A DNA stretch of 64,000 nucleotides, from the NCBI RefSeq assembly GCF_016461705.1, contig NZ_JAEMHW010000002.1:496001-560000 (forward strand). The letters are read 5' to 3'. The DNA is from Streptococcus vicugnae (GTDB taxonomy: Bacteria; Bacillota; Bacilli; Lactobacillales; Streptococcaceae). Made by a program: the position numbers and the translations under genes. The stretch's first letter is position 1. Every line of letters begins with the position of its first letter. The notes beneath the pieces are model-generated. The model did not search any database. It was not told the origin of the DNA and worked only from the letters and a program-made list of their open reading frames with translations. Positions 41,527 through 50,224 of the stretch are shown piece after piece.

Positions 41527-42489
41527 ATGACTACATATTATAAAGCCATTAATTGGAATGAGATTGAAGATGTCATTGATAAATCAACTTGGGAAAAATT
41601 AACAGAACAATTCTGGCTAGATACACGTATTCCGCTTTCAAATGATTTAGATGACTGGCGTAAACTCTCAGACCAAGAAAAAGATTTGGTTGGTAAGGTA
41701 TTTGGTGGCTTAACTCTTCTTGATACCATGCAATCAGAATCTGGTGTTGAAGCTATTCGTGCAGATGTCAGAACACCTCATGAAGAAGCTGTTCTCAACA
41801 ATATTCAATTCATGGAGTCAGTCCATGCCAAATCTTACTCTTCTATTTTTTCAACCCTGAATACAAAATCAGAGATTGAAGCTATTTTTGAATGGACAAA
41901 TAACAACGAATATTTGCAGAAAAAAGCTAAAATCATTAATGATATTTATGAAAATGGTACTGCTCTGCAAAAAAAAGTTGCCTCAACTTTCCTTGAAACC
42001 TTCCTCTTCTATTCTGGATTTTTCACCCCTCTTTATTATCTTGGTAACAATAAATTGGCAAACGTCGCTGAAATTATCAAATTAATTATCCGTGATGAAT
42101 CTGTTCATGGCACTTACATTGGTTATAAATTCCAGCTTGGTTTCAATGAATTATCCGAAGAAGAACAAGAAGAATTGCGTGACTGGATGTATGATTTACT
42201 TTACCAACTTTATGAAAATGAAGAAAATTATACTAAAACACTCTATGACGAAGTGGGCTGGACCGAAGAAGTTCTGACTTTCTTACGCTACAACGCTAAT
42301 AAAGCTCTTATGAACTTAGGCCAAGATCCGCTATTCCCTGATAGTGCTAACGATGTCAATCCAATCGTCATGAATGGTATCTCAACTGGTACTTCTAATC
42401 ACGACTTCTTTAGTCAGGTTGGAAACGGCTACCTTCTTGGTTCTGTCGAAGCTATGCAAGATGATGATTACAATTATGGTCTTGATTAG
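41527..42489 (+). CDS. nrdF: class Ib ribonucleotide reductase subunit beta
   Basis: Radical-generating subunit holding the dinuclear metal site and tyrosyl radical. 320 residues of ferritin-like helices: LDTMQSESGVEAI (first Glu region), NIQFMESVHAKSYSSIF (Glu and His ligands), FYSGFFTPLYYLG, LIIRDESVHGTYIGYKFQ (Glu and His ligands). AGGAG ribosome-binding site. C-terminus ends AMQDDDYNYGLD, the tail that docks on NrdE. Confidence 0.97.
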   Translation: MTTYYKAINWNEIEDVIDKSTWEKLTEQFWLDTRIPLSNDLDDWRKLSDQEKDLVGKVFGGLTLLDTMQSESGVEAIRADVRTPHEEAVLNNIQFMESVHAKSYSSIFSTLNTKSEIEAIFEWTNNNEYLQKKAKIINDIYENGTALQKKVASTFLETFLFYSGFFTPLYYLGNNKLANVAEIIKLIIRDESVHGTYIGYKFQLGFNELSEEEQEELRDWMYDLLYQLYENEENYTKTLYDEVGWTEEVLTFLRYNANKALMNLGQDPLFPDSANDVNPIVMNGISTGTSNHDFFSQVGNGYLLGSVEAMQDDDYNYGLD

Positions 42490-42534
42490 CATTTTCAAAA
42501 ATTTTCAAAAATAAATTAGAATTTTCAAAAAATT
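42490..42534. repeat. threefold ATTTTCAAAA repeat with a CodY-like box
   Basis: ATTTTCAAAA occurs at 42491, 42501 and 42521. The last copy lies within AATTTTCAAAAAATT (42520-42534), 14 of 15 matches to the CodY consensus (a single G-to-A difference). It is directly upstream of the thiT promoter. Confidence 0.6.
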
Positions 42535-42547
42535 GTTGCGAAGTGTC

Positions 42548-42577
42548 TTGACAAGAAACTTTCTTTCATGCTAGACT
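42548..42577 (+). promoter_or_regulatory. thiT promoter
   Basis: TTGACA (42548-42553), 18-bp spacer, TAGACT (42572-42577) within an extended TGCTAGACT. The start site would be just upstream of the TPP riboswitch. Confidence 0.7.
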
Positions 42578-42598
42578 ATAAGCAAAATATAACTCACA

Positions 42599-42680
42599 AA
42601 GGAGTGCCTCTGGCTGAGATCGCATTTGCGAAATCCTGATAACCTGATCTCGTTAGGACGAGCGTAGGGATTGTGACATG
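42599..42680 (+). ncRNA. TPP riboswitch (THI box)
   Basis: Contains the conserved blocks GGAGTGCC, GGCTGAGA, CCTGATAACCTGATCTCG and GAGCGTAGGGA in order, which define the thiamine pyrophosphate aptamer. A hairpin with a T-run lies 45 nt downstream, overlapping the thiT ribosome-binding site, so ligand binding should lower thiT expression. Confidence 0.93.
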
Positions 42681-42724
42681 ACTTTTTTAAACTTGTTTGA
42701 AATCGCATTGAACATATTATCAGT

Positions 42725-42756
42725 AAAAAGCTCCTTTGTATTAGAAGGAGCTTTTT
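42725..42756 (+). terminator. riboswitch expression platform hairpin, just before thiT
   Basis: AAAAAGCTCCTT (42725-42736) pairs perfectly with AAGGAGCTTTTT (42745-42756). The downstream arm contains the AAGGAG ribosome-binding site and the T-run ends right at the ATG, so the same hairpin could terminate transcription or hide the translation start. Confidence 0.85.
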
Positions 42757-43323
42757 ATGTCGTCAAAGAATTCTCAATTGTCTGCTTTAATTGAGACTGC
42801 ACTTGTTGCTGCTTTTGCCATGGCCTTATCTTATATCCCAGATTTTGCTAGTTGGTTCACCCCTTCATTTGGTACTGTCCCTGTCGTTCTCTTTGCTCTA
42901 AGACGTGGTCCAAAATATGGAACTTTGGCTGGTTTGATTTGGGGATTACTTCATTTCATTTTAGGAAAAGTTTGGTACTTGGCTTTATCACAAGTTATTA
43001 TTGAATACATTATCGCCTTTATCTCGATGGGATTAGCTGGTTTTCTATCTGCACCATTTCAAAATGCTCTTTCTAAAGATAACAAGGGACGCGCTTTAAT
43101 TTACTCAACTATCGGTGCGATACTTGCTGTTTTCGTCCGCTATTTCTGGCATTATGTAGCAGGCTTTATCTTCTGGGGAAGCTATGCTCCAAAAGGCATG
43201 TCTCCCTACTGGTATTCATTTACCGTCAACGGAACAGCTGGACTATTGACTTTGATTTTTGTCATTTTAGCACTTGCTATTATCATACCAACACAAGGAA
43301 AACTTTTCTTGGTAAAAAAATAA
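42757..43323 (+). CDS. thiT: thiamine transporter ThiT (ECF S-component)
   Basis: 188 residues, six membrane helices. Thiamine-site motifs are recognisable: FALRRGPKYGTLAGLIWGLLHF, and the aromatic-rich YFWHYVAGFIFWGSYAPKGMSPYWYSFTVNG (about 126-156). Works with a shared EcfAAT energising module encoded elsewhere. The TPP riboswitch in front supports the substrate. Confidence 0.96.
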   Translation: MSSKNSQLSALIETALVAAFAMALSYIPDFASWFTPSFGTVPVVLFALRRGPKYGTLAGLIWGLLHFILGKVWYLALSQVIIEYIIAFISMGLAGFLSAPFQNALSKDNKGRALIYSTIGAILAVFVRYFWHYVAGFIFWGSYAPKGMSPYWYSFTVNGTAGLLTLIFVILALAIIIPTQGKLFLVKK

Positions 43324-43349
43324 CTATTCCTCTTTAAGCGTAACACTAC

Positions 43350-43379
43350 AAAAGCTAAGGCTGCTTGCCTTAGCTTTTT
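43350..43379. terminator. bidirectional terminator between thiT and ribH
   Basis: AAAAGCTAAGGC and GCCTTAGCTTTT form a perfect 12-bp stem with a 5-nt loop, with T-runs in both directions. Confidence 0.92.
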
Positions 43380-43393
43380 GTCATGTCTTCAAT

Positions 43394-43855
43394 TTAGAGT
43401 TGTTTTGCCAGATTAATCATTTCAAGTACACCTTGTGCACATTCGCTACCTTTATTTCCAGCTTTTGAACCTGAGCGTTCGATAGCTTGTTCGATATCTT
43501 CTGTCGTAATCACGCCAAACATGACTGGAATATCACTCGTAAGATTGATTTGACCAACACCTTTTGCCACTTCATTACAAACAAGGTCATAATGACTAGT
43601 TGACCCACGGATAACACTTCCGAGTGTGATAACTCCATCGTATTTGCCAGTCGCAACAATTTTTTTGGTCATGAATGGAATCTCAAAAGCACCTGGGACC
43701 CAATAAACATCAATATCTTCTTCAGCTACTTCGTTGCGAATCAAACCATCCATGGCACCTCCCAATAATTTTGAGGTGATAAATTCATTAAAACGTGCGA
43801 CTACAATAGCAATTTTTAAGTCTTTTCCGATAAATTTTCCTTCAAATGTTGTCAT
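43394..43855 (-). CDS. ribH: 6,7-dimethyl-8-ribityllumazine synthase
   Basis: Penultimate step of riboflavin synthesis; forms the icosahedral capsid-like enzyme. 153 residues; [17 protein letters not shown] near the N-terminus, [11 protein letters not shown], and [15 protein letters not shown] with the catalytic His. Last gene of ribD-ribE-ribBA-ribH, 11 bp after ribBA. Confidence 0.97.
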   Translation of the reverse strand: MTTFEGKFIGKDLKIAIVVARFNEFITSKLLGGAMDGLIRNEVAEEDIDVYWVPGAFEIPFMTKKIVATGKYDGVITLGSVIRGSTSHYDLVCNEVAKGVGQINLTSDIPVMFGVITTEDIEQAIERSGSKAGNKGSECAQGVLEMINLAKQL

Positions 43856-43866
43856 GATTTTTCTCC

Positions 43867-45045
43867 TTATACGATATGTAGTAAATGATGAAATTTTTCT
43901 TGTTTGGTTTGCAAATAAGCACGATTTTCTTGATGGGCCGGCATCTGCAAAGGCAAGCGTTCAACAATCTCAACGCCAGATTTTTCAAGTTGCTCTAACT
44001 TGTCAGGATTGTTAGTCAATAACTTGATTTGCTTAATATTCAAAAATGATAGAATATCTGCCGCAATTTGATAATCGCGCTCATCTGGTGCAAAACCAAG
44101 TTCAAGGTTGGCATCATAGGTATCCATACCTTCTTCTTGCAACTGGTAAGCCTTAAGTTTGTTTTTAAGTCCAATGCCACGTCCCTCTTGTCGAAGGTAC
44201 AAAATAGCTCCGCGCCCAACTTTATCAATTTGGTGCATTGCTGCATGTAATTGCTCACCACAATCACAACGTAAAGAACCAAAGATATCTCCTGTCAAAC
44301 ATTCGGAATGCAGACGAACTAAAAGCGGTTCATCACTTGTTAAATCACCCTTTGACAGCAAAACATGCTCACGGTGTTCTTCATCTTCAAACAAGCGCAA
44401 CTCAAAATCACCATAAGCCGATGGCAACTTTACCTTTGGGCTATCTTGAAAACTCACATAACGGGCAATATCACCCACTTCAATCATGGTCAAATTCCAT
44501 TTCTCAGCATACGTGTATAAATCAGTCTTACGGGCCATAGTGCCATCTTCTTTTAAAATTTCACAAATATATGCAGCTTCTGTACTACCAGCCAAACGCA
44601 CCAAATCAAGGCTGGCTTCGGTGTGCCCTCGACGTTGCAAAACACCGCCACTTCGTCCCACTAAAGGAAACATATGCCCAGGGCGATGAAAATCGCTAGC
44701 TTTACTACTTTGTGATGCCAAAGCTTGAATAGTTTTAGCACGATCAAATGCTGAAATACCCGTTGATGTCTCCTTGTGGTCGACACTAATAGTGAAGGCT
44801 GTGCCGTGTGCATCAGTGTTTTCTTCTGACATTGGAGATAGTTCCAAATGCTTAGCAATACGTTTTGATACTGGTGCGCAAATCAAGCCACGCGCGTGCG
44901 CTGTCATAAAATTCACATTTTCTGGAGTTACCAATTCTGCTAAACCGACCAAGTCTCCTTCTGCTTCGCGGTCATCATCATCAACCACTACAATTAATTT
45001 ACCTGCTTTTAAATCAGCAAGTGCTTTTTCAACATCCTTAAACAT
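43867..45045 (-). CDS. ribBA: bifunctional 3,4-dihydroxy-2-butanone 4-phosphate synthase / GTP cyclohydrolase II
   Basis: Feeds both substrates into the riboflavin pathway. 392 residues: N-terminal RibB (about 1-200, [11 protein letters not shown] acidic loop, [15 protein letters not shown]) and C-terminal RibA (about 205-392) with zinc cysteines in [17 protein letters not shown] and the catalytic RQEGRGIGL. Starts directly after the ribE stop. Called ribA in some streptococcal annotations. Confidence 0.97.
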   Translation of the reverse strand: MFKDVEKALADLKAGKLIVVVDDDDREAEGDLVGLAELVTPENVNFMTAHARGLICAPVSKRIAKHLELSPMSEENTDAHGTAFTISVDHKETSTGISAFDRAKTIQALASQSSKASDFHRPGHMFPLVGRSGGVLQRRGHTEASLDLVRLAGSTEAAYICEILKEDGTMARKTDLYTYAEKWNLTMIEVGDIARYVSFQDSPKVKLPSAYGDFELRLFEDEEHREHVLLSKGDLTSDEPLLVRLHSECLTGDIFGSLRCDCGEQLHAAMHQIDKVGRGAILYLRQEGRGIGLKNKLKAYQLQEEGMDTYDANLELGFAPDERDYQIAADILSFLNIKQIKLLTNNPDKLEQLEKSGVEIVERLPLQMPAHQENRAYLQTKQEKFHHLLHIV

Positions 45046-45648
45046 TTATTGTCCTCCCATTTTTGCCATTTGTGCTTGCATGTATTTGGCTAAAATATCT
45101 GTCTCAATATTGACCTTATCACCTTTTTTAAGCTGAGCCAGATTCGTTTCTTTAGCTGTGTGCGGAATCAATGACACAGTAAACTGTCCTGACTTGACAG
45201 ATGCCACCGTCAAACTAACACCATTAACTGCAATTGACCCCTGACCCACGATTTGACCTTCCAATTCTTTTGGAAAAGCAAAACTAAGCACAATAGCATT
45301 TTCATCACTTTGTTTTTGAACAAGTGTCGCAACGCTATCAACATGTCCTGTCACAAGGTGCCCTTCAAAACGAGCCTTAGCAGACATTGCTAACTCTAAA
45401 TTAACCAAATCCCCAATACGACAAGTTGAAAAAATCGTTCTTCTAAAGGTTTCTGGCATGATATCTACCGTAAACATATCACCTGCTTTTGCTACGCAAG
45501 TTAGACAGACACCATTGATTGCCATACTATCACCGATTTTGTAATCCGCTAATAATTTTCGTGAAGCTTTGCAAGTTAATTTGATACTGTGTTGCTGTTT
45601 GACAATTCGGCTGATACGCCCTTGTTCTTGAATTAATCCTGTAAACAT
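45046..45648 (-). CDS. ribE: riboflavin synthase subunit alpha
   Basis: Dismutates two lumazine molecules to riboflavin. 200 residues made of two similar beta-barrel lumazine-binding repeats: MFTGLIQEQG, DSMAINGVCLT (repeat 1) and GSIAVNGVSLTV (repeat 2), LEGHLVTGHVDSVATL-like. ATG 45648 lies 5 nt after AGGAGG and overlaps the ribD TGA by one base. Confidence 0.96.
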   Translation of the reverse strand: MFTGLIQEQGRISRIVKQQHSIKLTCKASRKLLADYKIGDSMAINGVCLTCVAKAGDMFTVDIMPETFRRTIFSTCRIGDLVNLELAMSAKARFEGHLVTGHVDSVATLVQKQSDENAIVLSFAFPKELEGQIVGQGSIAVNGVSLTVASVKSGQFTVSLIPHTAKETNLAQLKKGDKVNIETDILAKYMQAQMAKMGGQ

Positions 45649-46703
45649 CACAACCTCCTTTTGACTGACAAACGCAGATTAGTGCCAATTGTTTGAACTG
45701 AAAAATCCTGCAAATCGTAAACTTGTTCAACCTGACGAGAACTTGCTATAGCAGTTCTGCCATTGCCACCAATCACCTTAGGGGTCACGTAAGAAATGAG
45801 TTCATCCCATAAATCGCTCGCTAAAAACGCATCATGAACCTGCGCTCCGCCCTCGACATAAACAGACTGAATCTTTTTCTCATAAAGCGCCTGCAAAATG
45901 TTAGCAATGGAAAAATTATCTAAAGATATGACCGTGATATGCGCAGGCAAATTCGCAACTTGTCGCCTACTAAAAATGTAAACTGGCGCTGATTGATTTT
46001 TAAAAATTTGTAACTCTCGTTTGTCAAAAATGCGTCCTGCTTCATCCAAAATCACACGTACTGGCGGATACAAACTCGTTCCAGCACCCAATAATTGTGG
46101 ATTATCAATCAAAACCGTGTCAGCACCAACCAAAATGGCTTTGTAGTCATCTCGCTCATCATGAACAAAACGGTTGGTTTCATCATCAGTCAAGGCAGTT
46201 CGTTTGCCAAGCACCGCAATTTTCCCATCCAAGCTCACCGCTTGTTTCAAAACCACATAGGGGCGCTTGTATTCATGATAGAAATTATAATGCGGATTGA
46301 GTGCGCGTGCCTCATTTTCCAAAACCTGTGTGATGACATCGATTCCTTGACTTTTCAAGAATTCTAAACCTTTTCCAGCAACCAAAGGATTGGGGTCAAG
46401 CTGTCCAACAACGACCTTTTTAATGCCAGCTTCAATAATCGCCTGCGTACAAGGCGGTTGCTTCCCAGTATGATGACAAGGTTCTAACGTTACATAAAGT
46501 GTTGAATTGAGGAGTTCTTCAGGAGCTTCACAATGCAAAATCGCATTTTTCTCAGCATGCTCATAACCATACTGCAAATGCGCTCCACGAGCAATCACAC
46601 GATTATCTTTAACGATGACCGCACCAACCAAAGGATTGGTATAGGTCTGCCTAAAGCCATTTCTAGCTTCTGCAATTGCTTGTGCCATATAAACTTCGTG
46701 CAT
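45648..46703 (-). CDS. ribD: bifunctional diaminohydroxyphosphoribosylaminopyrimidine deaminase / reductase
   Basis: Second and third steps of riboflavin synthesis. 351 residues: N-terminal deaminase with the zinc site HAEKNAIL and TLEPCHHTGKQPPC, C-terminal reductase with VVLKQAVSLDGKIA and EGGAQVHDAFL. AAAGGAGG ribosome-binding site. First gene of the rib operon, controlled by an FMN riboswitch. Confidence 0.97.
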   Translation of the reverse strand: MHEVYMAQAIAEARNGFRQTYTNPLVGAVIVKDNRVIARGAHLQYGYEHAEKNAILHCEAPEELLNSTLYVTLEPCHHTGKQPPCTQAIIEAGIKKVVVGQLDPNPLVAGKGLEFLKSQGIDVITQVLENEARALNPHYNFYHEYKRPYVVLKQAVSLDGKIAVLGKRTALTDDETNRFVHDERDDYKAILVGADTVLIDNPQLLGAGTSLYPPVRVILDEAGRIFDKRELQIFKNQSAPVYIFSRRQVANLPAHITVISLDNFSIANILQALYEKKIQSVYVEGGAQVHDAFLASDLWDELISYVTPKVIGGNGRTAIASSRQVEQVYDLQDFSVQTIGTNLRLSVKRRL

Positions 46704-46830
46704 ATAAGCCTCCTTTCCAACAAAAAAATCCCAAGAAAAGCAAGCTTAGCTATCTAGCTAAAACTCTTTTCCCCGAGATTAGTCATTTCTGTGCCAGTAT
46801 TAACCGACACCAAAACTATTAACTGCAATC

Positions 46831-46859
46831 AAAAACCTCGTAGCAATACACTACGAGGC
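46831..46859 (-). terminator. FMN riboswitch terminator
   Basis: CCTCGTAG and CTACGAGG pair over a 7-nt loop on the minus strand, followed by TTTTTG, about 60 nt after the aptamer. A second weaker hairpin (about 46728-46772) with a T-rich tail lies before the ribD ribosome-binding site. Confidence 0.85.
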
Positions 46860-46920
46860 AATTAAAGACAACTAAAAAAGTATTCCAAAAAGTAAGAGAC
46901 TCACTCTTTGATACTCTATC

Positions 46921-47171
46921 AACTTCTTCTCTCATCCAGACTATACTGTCGGTTCTGGAATCTCACCAGATCAGCTTGCGCTCACGGACTTAGCTCTCTC
47001 ATCTGCATGTCAGACCAAACAAGGTTGATTGATGATTTGCTTTTAGTTTAGGCGACTCCTCGCAGACATAACGGGTGTTAAGCAAAAGGCGTCAACAATG
47101 AATAAAAGCAAATACCAATCAACGAGACAACATTACCGTCGGTCGGGAATCACACCCTGCCCCGAAGAAAA
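46921..47171 (-). ncRNA. FMN riboswitch (RFN element) with an enlarged internal stem
   Basis: Minus strand: TCTTCGGGGCAGGGTG at the 5' end, TTCCCGACCGACGGTAA, then AAGTCCGTGAGC, GGTGAGATTCCAG, CCGACAGTATAGTC and ATGAGAGAAGA. These are the RFN core blocks. Between the second and third blocks about 115 nt are inserted that fold on themselves (TTTGCTTTTA with TAAAAGCAAA and flanks), so the RNA is about 250 nt rather than about 140. Controls ribDEAH. Confidence 0.93.
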
Positions 47172-47188
47172 CTATTCAATTCTTTCTT

Positions 47189-47217
47189 AGATTAGCACGA
47201 TTTAAAAACGCTGTCAA
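47189..47217 (-). promoter_or_regulatory. rib operon promoter
   Basis: TTGACA (47212-47217), 17-bp spacer, TGCTAATCT with TAATCT at 47189-47194 on the minus strand, 18 bp before the aptamer. It begins immediately after the DUF3169-like gene ends. Confidence 0.82.
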
Positions 47218-47226
47218 TCATTTTTC

Positions 47227-47994
47227 TTATTTTCTGAAATATTTATTAACAAAACGAATGTTCGCAAGGTTAATGTAGAGATAGATTACTGTCGCAACGA
47301 CAAAACCTGACATAACATCAATAGAGCTCACAATTGCTAAAATGTATAGAATCACATAAACAATTGGTAAAAATTGGTTCAGATTGAAAACAATTAAGAA
47401 AGCTTGTTCATAATTTGCTTGAAGTTCACCTTCATCATAAGAGTAAGCAAATTCTTTTACTTCTTTAATTGTTGGCATAGCTGATAATTTGTAGTGACGA
47501 ATTTTTTGAATTAATTTAAATATCATCACTTGGAAAATAATTAGCAGAACTAGGAAAATGATATCTTTTACATATGCTGTAAAATTAAGGGCAGCACCGC
47601 TAACAATTCTATCATGGAAACCGTAAACATCACCAAATATTGAAAGGAGAATTAAGGCTGCTGAGGCATTGTAGAAAATTGTTGCAAACTCTAAATTTTT
47701 AAATGTCTTGCGATAAATCTCATAATTATCATCTTCATCAGCATCATCACCCATGCTTTCATAACGATTATGGTAATGATTTGCTTGATACACGAACCAT
47801 AATGTGACAAAAATTGAAATAGTAGTAATCCCATAAGCCAAAACCATAAAAGTATCATAATTAAACGTTAACACGTTATCACCAAAACCAACACCAAAAA
47901 AACCAGTAAGCCCACCTACAAGTGCACTCGTTATGGCAATTCCGAGGTACATTAGGATACGTTGTTTAGTTGTTAATTGTTTTGCTTTTTTCAT
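47227..47994 (-). CDS. DUF3169-like membrane protein
   Basis: 255 residues with six hydrophobic segments (about 14-34, 46-66, 105-125, 138-158, 205-225, 228-245) and an acidic cytoplasmic loop (SMGDDADEDDNYE, about 80-92). Resembles the DUF3169 family, which is often encoded next to a small XRE regulator as here. Function unknown. Start overlaps the regulator stop by 4 bp. Confidence 0.7.
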   Translation of the reverse strand: MKKAKQLTTKQRILMYLGIAITSALVGGLTGFFGVGFGDNVLTFNYDTFMVLAYGITTISIFVTLWFVYQANHYHNRYESMGDDADEDDNYEIYRKTFKNLEFATIFYNASAALILLSIFGDVYGFHDRIVSGAALNFTAYVKDIIFLVLLIIFQVMIFKLIQKIRHYKLSAMPTIKEVKEFAYSYDEGELQANYEQAFLIVFNLNQFLPIVYVILYILAIVSSIDVMSGFVVATVIYLYINLANIRFVNKYFRK

Positions 47995-48206
47995 TCTTCT
48001 TCTCCCTCTTCATCAAGACTAAAAACATTTTCGACAGGTTCATTAAATATGTGTGCAATGCGTAGAGCAATAATCACTGACGGTGTATATTCGTTACGCT
48101 CTAGGAGACTAATGGTTTGTCTAGAAACCCTAGCTAGTTTCGCTAATTGAGTTTGATTTAACCCCTCACGTGCACGCAATTCTTTAAGACGATTCTTTAA
48201 GACCAA
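47991..48206 (-). CDS. small XRE-family (Cro/CI-like) regulator
   Basis: A single helix-turn-helix domain: KNRLKELRAREGLNQTQLAKLARVSRQTISLLERNEYTPS and an acidic tail EPVENVFSLDEEGEEE. About 71 residues if translated from TTG 48206, which lies 5 nt after GGAGG; an in-frame ATG at 48218 would put the GGAGG inside the gene. Such regulators usually control their own operon with the downstream membrane protein. TGTTATAAT (about 48299-48307) is a likely promoter. Confidence 0.82.
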   Translation of the reverse strand: MVLKNRLKELRAREGLNQTQLAKLARVSRQTISLLERNEYTPSVIIALRIAHIFNEPVENVFSLDEEGEEE

Positions 48207-48346
48207 AATACCCTCCATTCTAGTAACTAACACTACTACTTATTTTTTGATTTCTTCTTCCGATCAAGTCTTTTTTCTCCTTTTCCCTTTTGTTGATTTG
48301 ATTATAACATCGTTTTTTATTTTTGCCATAATTGATGATATGTTTG

Positions 48347-48386
48347 TCAAATAAAGACTCAGTTAATAAAACCGAGTCTTTATTTC
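48347..48386. terminator. terminator after the oxidoreductase gene
   Basis: AAATAAAGACTC (48349-48360) pairs with GAGTCTTTATTT (48374-48385) over a 13-nt loop. Confidence 0.8.
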
Positions 48387-48944
48387 CTACAAACTTTTAA
48401 TCATTTCAACCAATTTTTGAGCATGTTCTTGTGATTTTTCAACCAACTCTTGTGCTTTATCCGCATCCTCGCGTAGTGAATACGACACACCATGTGTGAC
48501 AATATGACCAACAAAGTTAAGCTGTGTCAATTTCGCAGTTAAACGAATCGGTGCCAAAAGGTCTTCAATTGTCGTTCCAGCTTCAGCACTATAGGCCGCT
48601 TCACCAGCTCCTGTCGTCAATGATGCAATCAAAACTTTCCCTTTTAATGCATCACCATTTGAACCATGTGAAAAACCATGCACAAACACTTTCTCAATCC
48701 ATTTATTCATCAATGATGGTGTCATATACCAGTACAAAGGATATTGAAAGACAATGACATCCGCCCAACGAAGCTTATCTTGCTCAGCAGCCACATCAAT
48801 CTGATAATCAGGATACAAATTACTCAAAATATCCAATTCAACTTCTGGATATAACTTTTTAATTTCTTTTAAAATAGTTTTATTAGCTAAAGAATCATTT
48901 TTCAAATCAGGGTGTCCTGAAACAACAAGAACTTTTTTAGACAT
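48387..48944 (-). CDS. flavodoxin-like NAD(P)H oxidoreductase
   Basis: 185 residues of the NQO/KefF/MdaB quinone-reductase fold: KVLVVSGHPDLKNDSLAN (FMN phosphate loop, about 4-21), DVIVFQYPLYWYMTPSLMNKWIEKVF (about 63-88) and SLTTGAGEAAYS. Likely reduces quinones or other small electrophiles with FMN. Substrate not determinable. Its consensus promoter is overlapped by a CodY-like box. Confidence 0.88.
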   Translation of the reverse strand: MSKKVLVVSGHPDLKNDSLANKTILKEIKKLYPEVELDILSNLYPDYQIDVAAEQDKLRWADVIVFQYPLYWYMTPSLMNKWIEKVFVHGFSHGSNGDALKGKVLIASLTTGAGEAAYSAEAGTTIEDLLAPIRLTAKLTQLNFVGHIVTHGVSYSLREDADKAQELVEKSQEHAQKLVEMIKSL

Positions 48945-48959
48945 ATTTACACCTCTTTT

Positions 48960-49000
48960 TATTTTCAGAAAATTATATATATTTTAACATAATTTGTCAA
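48960..49000 (-). promoter_or_regulatory. consensus promoter with overlapping CodY box
   Basis: Minus strand TTGACA (48995-49000), 17 bp, TATAAT (48972-48977). AATTTTCTGAAAATA (48960-48974) matches the CodY consensus at 14 of 15 and overlaps the -10, which would give repression. Confidence 0.82.
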
Positions 49001-49033
49001 CCAACGTCTCTTCTAACTAGACAGCACAAATAA

Positions 49034-49062
49034 ATGAAGCTGAGCTCATTATCTCAGCTTCT
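49034..49062 (-). terminator. arg operon terminator
   Basis: GAAGCTGAG and CTCAGCTTC pair over an 8-nt loop just after the argD stop. The T-tract is weak (ATTTATTTG). Confidence 0.65.
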
Positions 49063-49068
49063 TTCTCT

Positions 49069-50199
49069 TTACGCAAAAACATCTTTTAAAACAGCGACAC
49101 CTTGGTCAATTTGCTCTTTTGTCAAAGTCAATGGGGGTAAAAGACGGATAACATTAGTACCAGCTGTTAAAACAACTAATCCTTTGTCACGCGCTTTTTC
49201 AACCAATTCACCAAGATTTTCAGTCGTTTCAATACCAATCATGTAACCCAAACCACGAATATCAGTCACTTTAGCATTTCCTGCCAAGGATTTTTTCAAT
49301 TCAGCTTGCAAGTAGTTTCCGTTGTCAAGTGCTTGTGGTAAGAAACCATCAGCCAACATAATATCGAGTACGCTTGAGGCTGCTGACAAGACTAATTTAT
49401 TACCACCAAAAGTTGACCCGTGACTACCATATGAGAAAGCTGAACCGAGTTTTTCCTTAGCAATCATCGCACCCACTGGCACACCATTTCCAAGACCTTT
49501 TGCCAAAGTGAAAATATCTGGTTCAATACCATAATGCTCAAATGAGAAGAGCTTACCAGTACGTCCCATACCTGTTTGAACTTCATCAACGATTAGAAGA
49601 ATTCCTGTTTCTTGACAGAAATTGCTCAAAGCTGTCACAAAATCCTTATCAGCAGGTCGAACACCTGATTCCCCTTGAACCAACTCTAACATGACAGCTG
49701 CTGTGTCATCAGTCACCATACTTTTAACACTATCTAAATCATTGTAAATAGCATAGCTAAAGTGTGGCACACCGTCACCAAAACCAATTTTGATTTTATC
49801 TTGACCTGTTGCTGACATTGATCCAAAGGTACGTCCATGGAAAGAATTGACAAAAGTAATGATTTCTTGTTTGCCAGTTGCTTTACGAGCGATTTTAATG
49901 GCAGCTTCATTGGCTTCAGCACCGCTATTGGCAAAGAAGGCGAGATAATCTTTATCGCCGATTAATTTGCCAGCTACTTCTTCTTGTAAAGAATTAAGAT
50001 ACAAGTTAGGTGTGTGCCAGATTTGTTCAGATTGTTTTTGCAAAGCTGCTTTAACTTGTGGGTGAAATCCTAGATTTGTGACACCAATTCCAGTGGAGAA
50101 ATCTAGATATTTTTTCCCATCTTGGTCAAAAAGATAATTTCCCTCAGCTTTGACAAATTCAATTGCTGCACGTTTATAATTTTGAAATAGTTTCGTCAT
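49069..50199 (-). CDS. argD: acetylornithine aminotransferase
   Basis: PLP class III aminotransferase forming N-acetylornithine. 376 residues; NSGAEANEAAIKIARKATG (phosphate cup), FHGRTFGSMSATGQ, LLIVDEVQTGMGRTGKLF (Asp to the pyridine ring), and the PLP lysine in FTLAKGLGNGVPVGA. Last gene of argCJBD. Confidence 0.96.
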   Translation of the reverse strand: MTKLFQNYKRAAIEFVKAEGNYLFDQDGKKYLDFSTGIGVTNLGFHPQVKAALQKQSEQIWHTPNLYLNSLQEEVAGKLIGDKDYLAFFANSGAEANEAAIKIARKATGKQEIITFVNSFHGRTFGSMSATGQDKIKIGFGDGVPHFSYAIYNDLDSVKSMVTDDTAAVMLELVQGESGVRPADKDFVTALSNFCQETGILLIVDEVQTGMGRTGKLFSFEHYGIEPDIFTLAKGLGNGVPVGAMIAKEKLGSAFSYGSHGSTFGGNKLVLSAASSVLDIMLADGFLPQALDNGNYLQAELKKSLAGNAKVTDIRGLGYMIGIETTENLGELVEKARDKGLVVLTAGTNVIRLLPPLTLTKEQIDQGVAVLKDVFA

Positions 50200-50224
50200 T
50201 TCTTTCTCCCATTTACATTAAGTT

